Part shown: piece by piece, positions 7,238 through 14,289 of the stretch | Position numbering within the stretch: position 1 is the stretch's first letter | Layout: every line of letters begins with the position of its first letter | Assembly (NCBI GenBank): GCA_947452325.1 | Contig: CANGCZ010000013.1 | Coordinates: 1 to 17,083 of the forward strand | Origin: Comamonadaceae bacterium | GTDB lineage: Bacteria > Pseudomonadota > Gammaproteobacteria > Burkholderiales > Burkholderiaceae_C | DNA: 17,083 bases | Reading direction: 5' to 3' | The notes under the pieces: model-generated | Databases searched by the model: none | What the model saw: only the letters and a program-made list of their open reading frames with translations | Told to the model about the DNA's origin: nothing | Position numbers and translations under genes: made by a program

Positions 7238-8007
7238 GTGAATCCCAGTGAATGCGATATGTGACTGGCCGTGGTTTGAAGTTTGGCCAGCCAGCCTTCA
7301 TCCAACCGGTCTGCCGGCGCTGAGATAGACAAGCCTGCAATCAACTTACCCTGGTCGTCATAAATACCTGCGGCCATGCAGCGCACCCCGAGTTCCAGCT
7401 CTTCGTTATCTCTGGCAAAACCGTTTTGGCGCACTTTGGCTAATTCCTTTTCCAGCGCAGCTAATTGTGTGATGCTGTTGCGGGTGTGTCCGCTCAAACC
7501 GGTTTTGGTGGCATAAGCCCGCACCCGTGCAGCCTCATCTGCCGCCAGAAACAATTTGCCCACCGAGGTCAGATGCAAAGGCGCCCGCCCGCCTATGGCG
7601 CGAACCACTTGCATGCCTGAGCGCTCGCTGTAAGCGCGTTCCACGTAAACAATCTCATCGGCTTGGCGCACGCTCAGGTTCACCGGTTGCTGAATCATTT
7701 GATGCAATTCGCGCATGGGTTTGAGCGCGACATCGCGCACATTCAGTCGGGCTTTGACGAAATTACCCAGCTCCAGCAAGCGCATGCCCAAGCGGTAATG
7801 GCCTGGCTCCGGTCTATCAACAAACCGACCGCTGACCAGGTCGTTCAAAATACGGTGAGCAGTCGACGGGTGAAGACCTGTTTTTTCGCTGATGTCTTTG
7901 AGCGTGGTCGTGCCTTCTCTGGAAGCCAGCTCATTCATCAAGGTGAACATCCTCTCCAGTACCTGTATGGAGGGGGTGCGAGTTACATCGTCATCAGAAT
8001 TTCGCAT
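7228..8007 (-). CDS. IclR-family transcriptional regulator
   Basis: The 259-residue protein has the standard IclR layout. An N-terminal winged helix-turn-helix (about 12-75) includes TLKDISEKTGLHPSTAHRILNDL, and a C-terminal effector-binding domain (about 90-255) has LSVRQADEIVYVER, GRAPLHLTSVGKLFLA and the ligand-pocket stretch ELELGVRCMAAGIYDDQGK. IclR proteins typically sense small organic acids and regulate catabolic genes. It begins 24 bases after the bpt stop on the same strand, so it may be cotranscribed with aat-bpt, or read from its own promoter. Its target is unknown; the divergent crotonase gene at 9574 is one possibility. The ATG start has no strong Shine-Dalgarno. Confidence 0.93.
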   Translation of the reverse strand: MRNSDDDVTRTPSIQVLERMFTLMNELASREGTTTLKDISEKTGLHPSTAHRILNDLVSGRFVDRPEPGHYRLGMRLLELGNFVKARLNVRDVALKPMRELHQMIQQPVNLSVRQADEIVYVERAYSERSGMQVVRAIGGRAPLHLTSVGKLFLAADEAARVRAYATKTGLSGHTRNSITQLAALEKELAKVRQNGFARDNEELELGVRCMAAGIYDDQGKLIAGLSISAPADRLDEGWLAKLQTTASHISHSLGFTAD

Positions 8008-8031
8008 GACGGGATTTTAAACCCCTGGGTT

Positions 8032-8769
8032 TCAGGCTTCACGCCACTGACCGTCGATCAGTAATTGGTGAGGATTGAACAAAGCCTTGTAATTCATTTT
8101 CGGACTTTGCGCTATCCAATAACCAAGGTAAACATAAGGCAGGCCAAGCCGTCTGGCTTGGTCGATTTGCCACAGCACGCAAAAAGTGCCCAGGCCTGAA
8201 TTGGCTTGCGGGTCAAAAAACGTATACACCGCAGACAAACCGTCATTGAGCACATCCAGGATAGACACCATGCGCAACCTGCCGGGGCAACCGTCCTGCA
8301 AGGGCGGATCGCGGAATTCGACCAAACGCGAATTGACTCGGCTTTGCAGTAAAAACTGGGTGTATTGCTCAACGCTGTCTTGGTCCATGCCGCCGCCAGC
8401 GTGTCTGCCGGTCTGGTATTTCAAGTACAAATCGTAATGCTCGGGAACGTAGGTCAATTCGCAAATCTGGGCCGTCAAAGTCGAATGTTGTTTCACGGTG
8501 CGGCGCTGGCTGCGGTTAGGCTGGAATTGATCAGCCGCTATGCGCAATGGCACACAGGCCCGGCAGCCGTCGCAGTAAGGCCGGTAAGTGAACAATCCAC
8601 TGCGCCTGAAGCCTTTGGCCACCAGTTCTGAGTAGGTATCGTTGTGAATCAGGTGGCTGGGGGTGGCGACCTGTGACCTGGCTTGTCTGTCGTCTAGGTA
8701 GCTGCAAGGGTAGGGCGCAGTGGCGTAAAACTGCAAAGTTTGAAGCGGTAAATCCTTGAGATGGGTCAC
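8032..8769 (-). CDS. bpt: Aspartate/glutamate leucyl-transferase (N-degron enzyme)
   Basis: Bpt moves leucine from Leu-tRNA to proteins with N-terminal Asp or Glu, marking them for ClpS/ClpAP degradation. The start is taken as GTG at 8769, two bases after the aat stop, giving 245 residues beginning VTHLKDLPLQTLQFYATAPY, where the family usually starts; a GTG at 8823 in the same frame would overlap aat and adds an uncharacteristic 18 residues. The N-terminal ATE domain has PCSYL (Cys22) and YCDGCRACVPLR (Cys66, Cys69, Cys72). The C-terminal GNAT-like ATE domain follows, with VSILDVLNDGLSAVYTFFDP and LPYVYLGYWI. It is structurally related to eukaryotic arginyl-transferase, but the bacterial group with this N-terminus is leucyl-specific; that specificity is inferred. 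Confidence 0.93.
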   Translation of the reverse strand: MTHLKDLPLQTLQFYATAPYPCSYLDDRQARSQVATPSHLIHNDTYSELVAKGFRRSGLFTYRPYCDGCRACVPLRIAADQFQPNRSQRRTVKQHSTLTAQICELTYVPEHYDLYLKYQTGRHAGGGMDQDSVEQYTQFLLQSRVNSRLVEFRDPPLQDGCPGRLRMVSILDVLNDGLSAVYTFFDPQANSGLGTFCVLWQIDQARRLGLPYVYLGYWIAQSPKMNYKALFNPHQLLIDGQWREA

Positions 8770-8771
8770 GT

Positions 8772-9521
8772 TCAGCTGCTTTGATTCACTATCTGATCCC
8801 AGTATATAGGCTGGTATTCCCACTGCATGGGTGCCAGGGTCTTTGCCTGTGACAAAGTCGCCAGAAAGTCTCGCCTGCTGATTTCACGCGCGCCCAGGCT
8901 GGCCAGATGCGCTGTTTTTTGCTGGCAATCCACCCATTGGACTTGGTGCGCTCGGCAAAAGGCGATCAAGCCGGCCAGCGCCAGTTTGGAGCCGTTGCTC
9001 TGCAAACTGAACATGGATTCGCCGAACACCGCCTGACCCAGAGCAATGCAATACAAGCCACCGGCCAGACGCCCGTCCACCCAGGCTTCCACGCTGTGTG
9101 CATAGCCCGCCTTGTGAAGTTGCACGTAAGCCCGCACCATGTCCTTGACGATCCATGTGCCCGATTGTCCGGGGCGAGGCGAGCGCGCGCAGTGCTGTAT
9201 CACCGCTTCAAAATCATGGTTCATGCGGATTTCCAGCGAACCAATCGCCAGCAAGTGCAGCAGAATTTTGCGCATCGAACGGTGAAGTTTGAATTCATCA
9301 CAATGCAACACCATGCGCGGATCGGTGCACCACCACATCACCGGCTGACCGTCGCTGTACCAGGGAAAACAACCTTGGCCGTAGGCTTGCAACAGGCGGG
9401 AAACAGCCAGACCGCCGCCTATGGCCAGCAGTCCCGGTGCAACCGTGTCCTGACCCCAGGCCAGCTCAGGGGCGGGCAAAGGGTCGGAGACGGACAACTG
9501 AATGACCGGCGGTTGTTGCAT
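8772..9521 (-). CDS. aat: Leucyl/phenylalanyl-tRNA-protein transferase
   Basis: Aat attaches leucine or phenylalanine to proteins with N-terminal Lys or Arg, creating a primary N-degron. The ATG at 9521 gives 249 residues (MQQPPVIQLSV...), matching the usual start just before the conserved LLAIGGGLAVSRLLQAY block; the frame stays open upstream to 9761 but that part looks unrelated and would run across the divergent gene. Signature blocks visible are FPWYSDGQPVMWWCTDPR, GTWIVKDMVRAYVQLH, AHSVEAWVDGRLAGGLYCIALG and VFGESMFS. No clear Shine-Dalgarno is seen. It is the first gene of an aat-bpt unit; the stop lies two bases before the bpt start. Confidence 0.94.
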   Translation of the reverse strand: MQQPPVIQLSVSDPLPAPELAWGQDTVAPGLLAIGGGLAVSRLLQAYGQGCFPWYSDGQPVMWWCTDPRMVLHCDEFKLHRSMRKILLHLLAIGSLEIRMNHDFEAVIQHCARSPRPGQSGTWIVKDMVRAYVQLHKAGYAHSVEAWVDGRLAGGLYCIALGQAVFGESMFSLQSNGSKLALAGLIAFCRAHQVQWVDCQQKTAHLASLGAREISRRDFLATLSQAKTLAPMQWEYQPIYWDQIVNQSS

Positions 9522-9573
9522 CACAATAGAGGTAAATTCATCAGCAGATATCCAATCAAGGAGAAGATACACC

Positions 9574-10368
9574 ATGCAAGCACCATCACAGCCTTTGGTG
9601 ATCACTGAAAACCCGGCGCCTGGCATAGTGCGCCTGGTGCTGAACAAGCCGGACAGTTTCAATGCCTTGTCGACAGACATGCTGCATTCGTTGCAAACGG
9701 CCTTGACCACTATCAGCACCGATGCAACTTGCAGGGTGGTCATACTCGCAGCCTTGGGCAAAGCGTTTTCTGCCGGACACGATTTGCGTGAAATGCGCAG
9801 CCACCCCGATCAGTCCTATTACACAGAGTTGTTTGCTTTGTGTTCCAAAGTGATGATGCAGATTCAGCAGTTGCCGCAACCGGTGATAGCGCAAGTGCAA
9901 GGGATTGCCACGGCGGCCGGTTGCCAGTTGGTCAGCATGTGCGATCTGGCCGTGGCCGCCGACAGCGCCAGATTCGCTGTCTCGGGCATCAATTACGGTT
10001 TGTTTTGTTCGACCCCGGGTGTGGGTTTAAGCCGCAGCATGCACCGCAAGCAAGCCATGGAAATGCTGTTGACCGGTGACTTCATAGATGCGCCACTGGC
10101 GGTCGAGCGCGGCCTGATCAACCGCAGTGTGCCCGAGGCACAACTGGAAGACACGGTGATCAAGCTGTGCTTAAAGATCAGCGCCAAACCCGAGCCTGCG
10201 GTCAGAATGGGAAAAGCGCTGTTTTACAAACAACTGGAAATGGGCATCAGTGCCGCCTACCAATTGGCGGGTCAGACCATGGCTTGCAACATGATGGATG
10301 ACACGGCGCAGGAAGGTTTTCAGGCTTTTCTGGACAAGCGCAAACCCTCTTGGAGTGCGCAGGACTGA
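9574..10368 (+). CDS. Crotonase-fold protein, enoyl-CoA hydratase-like without catalytic Glu
   Basis: The 264-residue protein belongs to the enoyl-CoA hydratase/isomerase superfamily. I take the ATG at 9574 because AAGGAGA (9558-9564) sits nine bases upstream; an earlier in-frame start at 9502 would run through the divergent aat start. The CoA and oxyanion-hole segments KAFSAGHDL (63-71) and GIATAAGCQLVSMCDLAVAA are clear. In rat enoyl-CoA hydratase the two catalytic glutamates lie in GCEL and QPE; here the equivalent positions are Gln118 (GCQL) and Gly138 (AVSGIN). Classical hydration is therefore unlikely. The protein resembles the ECHDC3-like subgroup, whose chemistry is unsettled. The next gene abuts it on the opposite strand (stops adjacent). 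Its proximity to the IclR-type gene may be relevant. Confidence 0.88.
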   Translation: MQAPSQPLVITENPAPGIVRLVLNKPDSFNALSTDMLHSLQTALTTISTDATCRVVILAALGKAFSAGHDLREMRSHPDQSYYTELFALCSKVMMQIQQLPQPVIAQVQGIATAAGCQLVSMCDLAVAADSARFAVSGINYGLFCSTPGVGLSRSMHRKQAMEMLLTGDFIDAPLAVERGLINRSVPEAQLEDTVIKLCLKISAKPEPAVRMGKALFYKQLEMGISAAYQLAGQTMACNMMDDTAQEGFQAFLDKRKPSWSAQD

Positions 10369-10722
10369 TCAGTGCGGGTTTTCAAAAAAGACGATATTTG
10401 AATAATTGCTGATTTCGAAGTAGACCTTTTTTTCATTCGGGTCGACTTGCATGTTGAGATTTTCATCCAGGTAGCCGTAACCATAACGGTATTCGCGCGG
10501 TTTGCCATCGTCTGTGCCCAGCGCGGTGCTGAGTTTGTCCACTTTCAAAAAGCGGCGCACCAGTTTGTCGCCTGCATAAATTTCCAGCACACCGTCGGTG
10601 CCGGTCCAATTTTGGATACCGCGTCCGATTTTGTTTTGCTGTTCTTGTGTGCAGCCGCCAAGCATCAAGCCCGACAACAACAAAGACAACAGCGACAGGC
10701 TGGCAATAGGTTTTTTTTTCAT
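10369..10722 (-). CDS. Small putative lipoprotein, conserved hypothetical
   Basis: The 117-residue protein starts MKKKPIASLS and has a short hydrophobic core ending in the lipobox LMLGGC, with lipidation predicted at Cys24 and Thr25-Gln26 next, which would permit outer-membrane sorting by the +2 rule. The mature part is about 94 residues, hydrophilic and rich in charged and aromatic residues (RYGYGYLDENLN, KKVYFEISNYSNIVFFE). I recall similar small lipoproteins in Burkholderiales but cannot name a function. It follows the HIT-family gene on the same strand by 19 bases and is likely cotranscribed with it. Its stop codon directly adjoins that of the convergent crotonase gene. Confidence 0.85.
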   Translation of the reverse strand: MKKKPIASLSLLSLLLSGLMLGGCTQEQQNKIGRGIQNWTGTDGVLEIYAGDKLVRRFLKVDKLSTALGTDDGKPREYRYGYGYLDENLNMQVDPNEKKVYFEISNYSNIVFFENPH

Positions 10723-10741
10723 GGGCTAGGCCGGTTGGTTA

Positions 10742-11167
10742 TCAGGGTTTGGCATCGCCGGCATCCGGGATCTCGGCTTTTTTGTCCCAGAACACAGCTT
10801 TTTCCGGAAACAGCCAGCGTATACCGCCGCGCGGGTCTGCCACATCGCCCTTGAAGCGGGGAATCAAGTGCATATTGGTGTGCATCACGGTCTGACCTGC
10901 GGCAAAACCTTCGTTGACACCAACATTAAAACCTTGCGGTTGGTGTTCTTCTTGAAGTTTGTTTTTGACACGCATCATCAAGGCCATCATGTCTTCGCGT
11001 TCCTGGTTGGTCAGATCGAAAAACGATGCGGTGTGACGGCGCGGAATGATCAGCGTGTGGCCTGGAGAAACGGGGAAGACATCGTTGAAGGCGATTGACA
11101 AAGCGCTTTCATCAATGATGCGGGCCGCAGCCAGCGAGCAGTAAGTGCATGTGATTGGTTTGTCCAT
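10742..11167 (-). CDS. HIT-family protein with altered catalytic motif
   Basis: The 141-residue protein has the histidine-triad fold typical of dinucleoside polyphosphate and nucleoside-phosphoramidate hydrolases. CTYC (7-10), FNDVFPVSPGHTLIIPRRH (27-45), GFNVGVNEG and AGQTVMHTNMHLIPR (90-104) are all family blocks, followed by KGDVADPRGGIRW. The expected H-x-H-x-H triad reads H96-T-N98-M-H100: the middle residue, the nucleophile in characterised HIT proteins, is Asn (codon AAT, positions 10874-10876 on the complement). One base change from CAT would explain it. The protein may be a non-hydrolysing binder, or this may be a sequencing error. The gene starts divergently from the methyltransferase operon and leads into the lipoprotein gene. 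Confidence 0.9.
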   Translation of the reverse strand: MDKPITCTYCSLAAARIIDESALSIAFNDVFPVSPGHTLIIPRRHTASFFDLTNQEREDMMALMMRVKNKLQEEHQPQGFNVGVNEGFAAGQTVMHTNMHLIPRFKGDVADPRGGIRWLFPEKAVFWDKKAEIPDAGDAKP

Positions 11168-11284
11168 GAGAAATTATGCGCCAAGTCGCGGTGCACTGGC
11201 ATGCTGATATGCTTGATCAAAAGTATCGGTTTAGATTGTCAAATGACCGGTTACTCGGAGTCTGTATTCAATTCGAGGAAAACA

Positions 11285-11995
11285 ATGGGCGATTACACAA
11301 ACATGTCGGGTTATTACGACCTAATCATGACATCCGGCTATTATGATTATCCCAAAATAGTCAATGAACTGCTTGCCGGGGCAGATTTCCACCAAGTGCT
11401 TGAAATCGGATGTGGCACCGGCTTGATACTTGAAGAGCTGGCCAGCAGAAAAAAAGACATCGCCATCACCGGATTTGATTTGACCGAAGCCATGCTGGCC
11501 ATTGCCGATCAACGTCTGCACGATTTCAGCAATGTGCAACTCAAGCACCAAAACGTCACTGCGCTTTCTTTGCCCGGACAATATGACCTGGCTTTTTCGT
11601 ATGGCGGTGTTTGGTACTTTGTCATGGATGGAGTGAACGAGCCGTTTCTGGTCAGCCATATTTACGATGCACAAGCCAACCTGGACGGGTTTGCCAAAGT
11701 GGCAAAACATATACAGTCGCAAGGTCGATTGCTGTTAGGTGTTCAAGGGCCGCATCGCGATTACCAAAGTCCGATCCCCAATGGCTATGTGTATTCGCAA
11801 ACCATACAACCGATTGAGCACGGATTCACCAAGCATTATTTTTTACACGATGGCGATAAAAAATTAATGGAACAGCGGATTGATTACAGGACCTATTCGT
11901 TCGCTGAAGCTTTGGATATGCTGGCATCCTTCGGCTTTCAATACCAAGCGCCCACCCAGGACTTGCCGCAGTTTCAGAGCTTTGTGAAGGCATGA
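11285..11995 (+). CDS. Class I SAM-dependent methyltransferase
   Basis: The 236-residue protein contains a Rossmann-type SAM fold. Motif I is VLEIGCGTG (38-46), an acidic residue follows in GFDLTEAM (Asp65), and later segments include YDLAFSYGGVWYFVMDG. The N-terminus MGDYTNMSGYYDLIMTSGYYDYP is a conserved-looking lid. I chose the ATG at 11285 for its CGAGGAA Shine-Dalgarno at 11274-11280; in-frame starts at 11201 and 11243 lack one. The substrate cannot be told from the sequence; the fold is shared by N-, O- and C-methyltransferases of small molecules. Two sampled stretches (11401-11460, 11581-11640) are about 45-47% G+C, against roughly 60% in the next gene, hinting at a different origin. 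Its stop overlaps the next start (ATGA). Confidence 0.88.
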   Translation: MGDYTNMSGYYDLIMTSGYYDYPKIVNELLAGADFHQVLEIGCGTGLILEELASRKKDIAITGFDLTEAMLAIADQRLHDFSNVQLKHQNVTALSLPGQYDLAFSYGGVWYFVMDGVNEPFLVSHIYDAQANLDGFAKVAKHIQSQGRLLLGVQGPHRDYQSPIPNGYVYSQTIQPIEHGFTKHYFLHDGDKKLMEQRIDYRTYSFAEALDMLASFGFQYQAPTQDLPQFQSFVKA

Positions 11996-12906
11996 GCAGC
12001 AAACCCGCACTGGCCTTCATAGGCGTGGGCAACATGGGCAACCCCATGGCGCTCAATTTGGTCAAAGCCGGTTATGCCTTGACCGTGTTCGACATTGATG
12101 CAGAGAAAACCCGCAATTTGCAGGCCGCAGGCGCGCTGGTGGCTGACAGTTTGAAAACTGCGGTGCATAACGCTGATGTCGTCATGGTCTCTTTGCCCGG
12201 ACCGCCGCAGGTCGCCCAAGTCATGCTCGGCGACGCTGGTGTGCTGGCGCATTTAAAGCCCGGCACGACAGTGATAGACACCACCACAAGCTCTGTGGAA
12301 CTGATCAAGCAATTGGTTGATGTCTCAACGCAAAAACACATTGACTATCTGGAAGCGCCTGTGACGAATGCGGTGGATTTCGCTGCACTGGGTAAGTTGT
12401 CTATTTTTGTGGGCGGTTCATTGGCTGCATTTGAAAAGCACAAGCCGATTTTCGAGGTGATAGGTGAAAAAATATTCCATGTCGGCAAAGCCGGCAACGG
12501 CGCCACGGTGAAATTGTTGACCAATCTTTTATGGTTTGTCAGTGCTGCCACCATGGGTGAAGCTTTGATGCTGGGCGCCAAGGCAGACATACCGTTGAAC
12601 ACCGTGTGGGAAGCCATCAAGTCCAGCGCCGGTAACAGTTGGGTGGCAGAGCACGATGTGCCCTCCATCTTCGCCGGGCATTACGACCCGAGTTTTTCAT
12701 TGGCCTTGTGTTGCAAAGATTTGGGCTTGATCAATGACATAGCGCACTCGCAAGGCTATAGTTTGCCCATGGGTTCGCATGCATTGGCATTGTTTGAAAA
12801 AGCCAAATCTGTTTACGGCGCAGACGCCGCAGAGTTGCATGTGGTCAAGTTACTCGAAGACCAGGTCGGTCATTACCTCAGGCCAACGGACAACGCCAAG
12901 AGTTAG
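11992..12906 (+). CDS. Beta-hydroxyacid dehydrogenase-family NAD(P) oxidoreductase
   Basis: The 304-residue protein belongs to the 3-hydroxyisobutyrate dehydrogenase / tartronate semialdehyde reductase family. The N-terminal NAD(P)-binding domain has FIGVGNMGNPMA, with GVGNMG at 11-16. The C-terminal all-helical domain contains GNGATVKLLTN with catalytic Lys174 and Asn178. The conserved substrate-binding loop, normally APVSGG, reads APVTNA (122-127), so the Ser-Gly-Gly that holds the substrate carboxylate is replaced and the substrate is probably not a standard one. The start overlaps the methyltransferase stop by four bases and the stop is two bases before the aminotransferase start, so the three proteins are translationally coupled and likely act together. 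Confidence 0.9.
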   Translation: MSSKPALAFIGVGNMGNPMALNLVKAGYALTVFDIDAEKTRNLQAAGALVADSLKTAVHNADVVMVSLPGPPQVAQVMLGDAGVLAHLKPGTTVIDTTTSSVELIKQLVDVSTQKHIDYLEAPVTNAVDFAALGKLSIFVGGSLAAFEKHKPIFEVIGEKIFHVGKAGNGATVKLLTNLLWFVSAATMGEALMLGAKADIPLNTVWEAIKSSAGNSWVAEHDVPSIFAGHYDPSFSLALCCKDLGLINDIAHSQGYSLPMGSHALALFEKAKSVYGADAAELHVVKLLEDQVGHYLRPTDNAKS

Positions 12907-12908
12907 CT

Positions 12909-14222
12909 ATGAAGCAACAGCAACTGATGAAGGAAGCGCATTTGCACATGCCGCAAGGCGTGGCAGAAAACTACCGTTATTGGGGCGACGATCGCACATT
13001 GTTTGTGCAACACGCCAAAGGCTGCCGTTTGACCGACAGCGATGGCAAAATTTATGTGGATTTCCGTCTAGGCTACGGCCCCATCATTCTGGGCTACCAG
13101 GACGACCGCGTCGATGACGCCGTCATCCGTCAGATCAAGCAGTCGGGCACGCTGACCGGTTTCGCCACTGCGCTGGACACCGAAGTGGTCAAGCAAATCA
13201 AGGCCATGTGTCCGCACATAGACAAAATGCGTTTCGCCAATTCCGGCACCGAGGCGGTGATGGGAGCGGTTCGCACCGCCAGAGGCTTCACAGGACGCGA
13301 GCGCATCGTCTTGGTAGAAGGCAGTTTTCACGGCTTGTATGACGAATTGATGTGGAAGTCAGACATTGAAAACTGGCAGACCACAGACAAACACGCGCCC
13401 CCAGTGATTCCTTTCGGTGCAGGTATTCCGGCCAAAACCAGAGACCTGGTCGACATCATCGGGCTGAACGACTTTGAGGCGCTTGAACATGTATTCAAAC
13501 ATCGTTCAGATCAACTCGCCTGTGTGCTGCTCGAACCCATCATCGGCAACGCAGGCAGTATTGCTGCAACGCCAGCCTGGCTTCAGCGATTGCGTGACTT
13601 GTGCGATCACAACGGCACGCTGTTATTGATTGATGAAGTCAAATCGGGTTTTCGCGTTGCCAAGGGCGGAGCCCAGTCTTTGTACGGTATTTACGCTGAT
13701 CTCACCACGTATGCCAAAGCCATGGGCAATGGTTACCCGGTGGCGGCCTTCGGCGGGCGCGCAGAAGTGATGGATGTCGTGGGTTCAAACAAAGGCGCGG
13801 TAGTGCACGGCGGCACTTACACAGCGAATCTGGTGGGTTTGAGTGCAGCGCATGCCACGCTGGACATTCTTGCAAACACGGATGCATTGAAAACCGTGGA
13901 TAACGTCGGCATACACATCAAAAACGTATTGTCATCGGTGTTCACCCGCGCTGGCGTCGAGCACGCCTTTGCCGGACCACCCGCCATGCTGGGCATTCAT
14001 TTCACGCCGCAAGTGCCGCAAACCTACCGCGACTGGCGCAAGACAGACAGTCGTTTGTACAACCTGTTTGCCTGGGAATTGATAGACCGTGGCGTCATGC
14101 TTGAACCTGACTCGCGCGAGCCTTGGTTTTTTTGTGAAGCGCATTCTCAAGTGGATATGGGCTGGCTGGAGGATGTGGCCACGCAAGCCCTCAAAGCAGC
14201 CCAGGACAAAAGCAAGCTTTAA
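12909..14222 (+). CDS. Class III PLP aminotransferase (GSAM-like)
   Basis: The 437-residue protein is a fold-type I pyridoxal-phosphate enzyme closest in motif to glutamate-1-semialdehyde aminomutase and related class III aminotransferases. FANSGTEAVMGAVRTARGFTGR (109-130) binds the cofactor phosphate, LLLIDEVKSGFRVAKGG contains Asp242 that contacts the PLP ring nitrogen, and Lys270 in YAKAMGNGYPVAAFGG is the Schiff-base lysine. The lysine context (TTYAKAMGNGYP) differs from the LGKxxGGGxP typical of heme-pathway HemL, so I do not call it hemL. It follows the oxidoreductase by two bases. With that gene it could interconvert a hydroxy, oxo and amino form of one small acid; this is inference. 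Confidence 0.88.
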   Translation: MKQQQLMKEAHLHMPQGVAENYRYWGDDRTLFVQHAKGCRLTDSDGKIYVDFRLGYGPIILGYQDDRVDDAVIRQIKQSGTLTGFATALDTEVVKQIKAMCPHIDKMRFANSGTEAVMGAVRTARGFTGRERIVLVEGSFHGLYDELMWKSDIENWQTTDKHAPPVIPFGAGIPAKTRDLVDIIGLNDFEALEHVFKHRSDQLACVLLEPIIGNAGSIAATPAWLQRLRDLCDHNGTLLLIDEVKSGFRVAKGGAQSLYGIYADLTTYAKAMGNGYPVAAFGGRAEVMDVVGSNKGAVVHGGTYTANLVGLSAAHATLDILANTDALKTVDNVGIHIKNVLSSVFTRAGVEHAFAGPPAMLGIHFTPQVPQTYRDWRKTDSRLYNLFAWELIDRGVMLEPDSREPWFFCEAHSQVDMGWLEDVATQALKAAQDKSKL

Positions 14223-14289
14223 ACAGCCGGGCGCTCTAACAGCCGCGCTATGCGTTAAAGTTTGGATAACATGATCAACGGTATTTTTT

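Noticed and set aside
8907..9608. Long + strand open frame opposite aat (233 codons)
   Set aside because: It is a shadow of aat: the - strand has unmistakable L/F-transferase motifs, while this frame has low-complexity His/Gln-rich sequence with no recognisable domain.
9522..9761. N-terminal extension of aat to 9761
   Set aside because: The extra 80 residues have no family similarity and overlap the divergent crotonase gene, which has its own Shine-Dalgarno and start.
11168..11284. Divergent promoters between the HIT gene and the methyltransferase
   Set aside because: Promoters must lie here, but no -35/-10 pair with correct spacing could be defended; a TTGATC and a TAGATT are only 13 bases apart.
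14223..14289. Terminator or promoter between the aminotransferase and gloA
   Set aside because: There are short GC-rich stretches and a GATAAC near 14266, but no stem with a U-run and no credible paired -35/-10.
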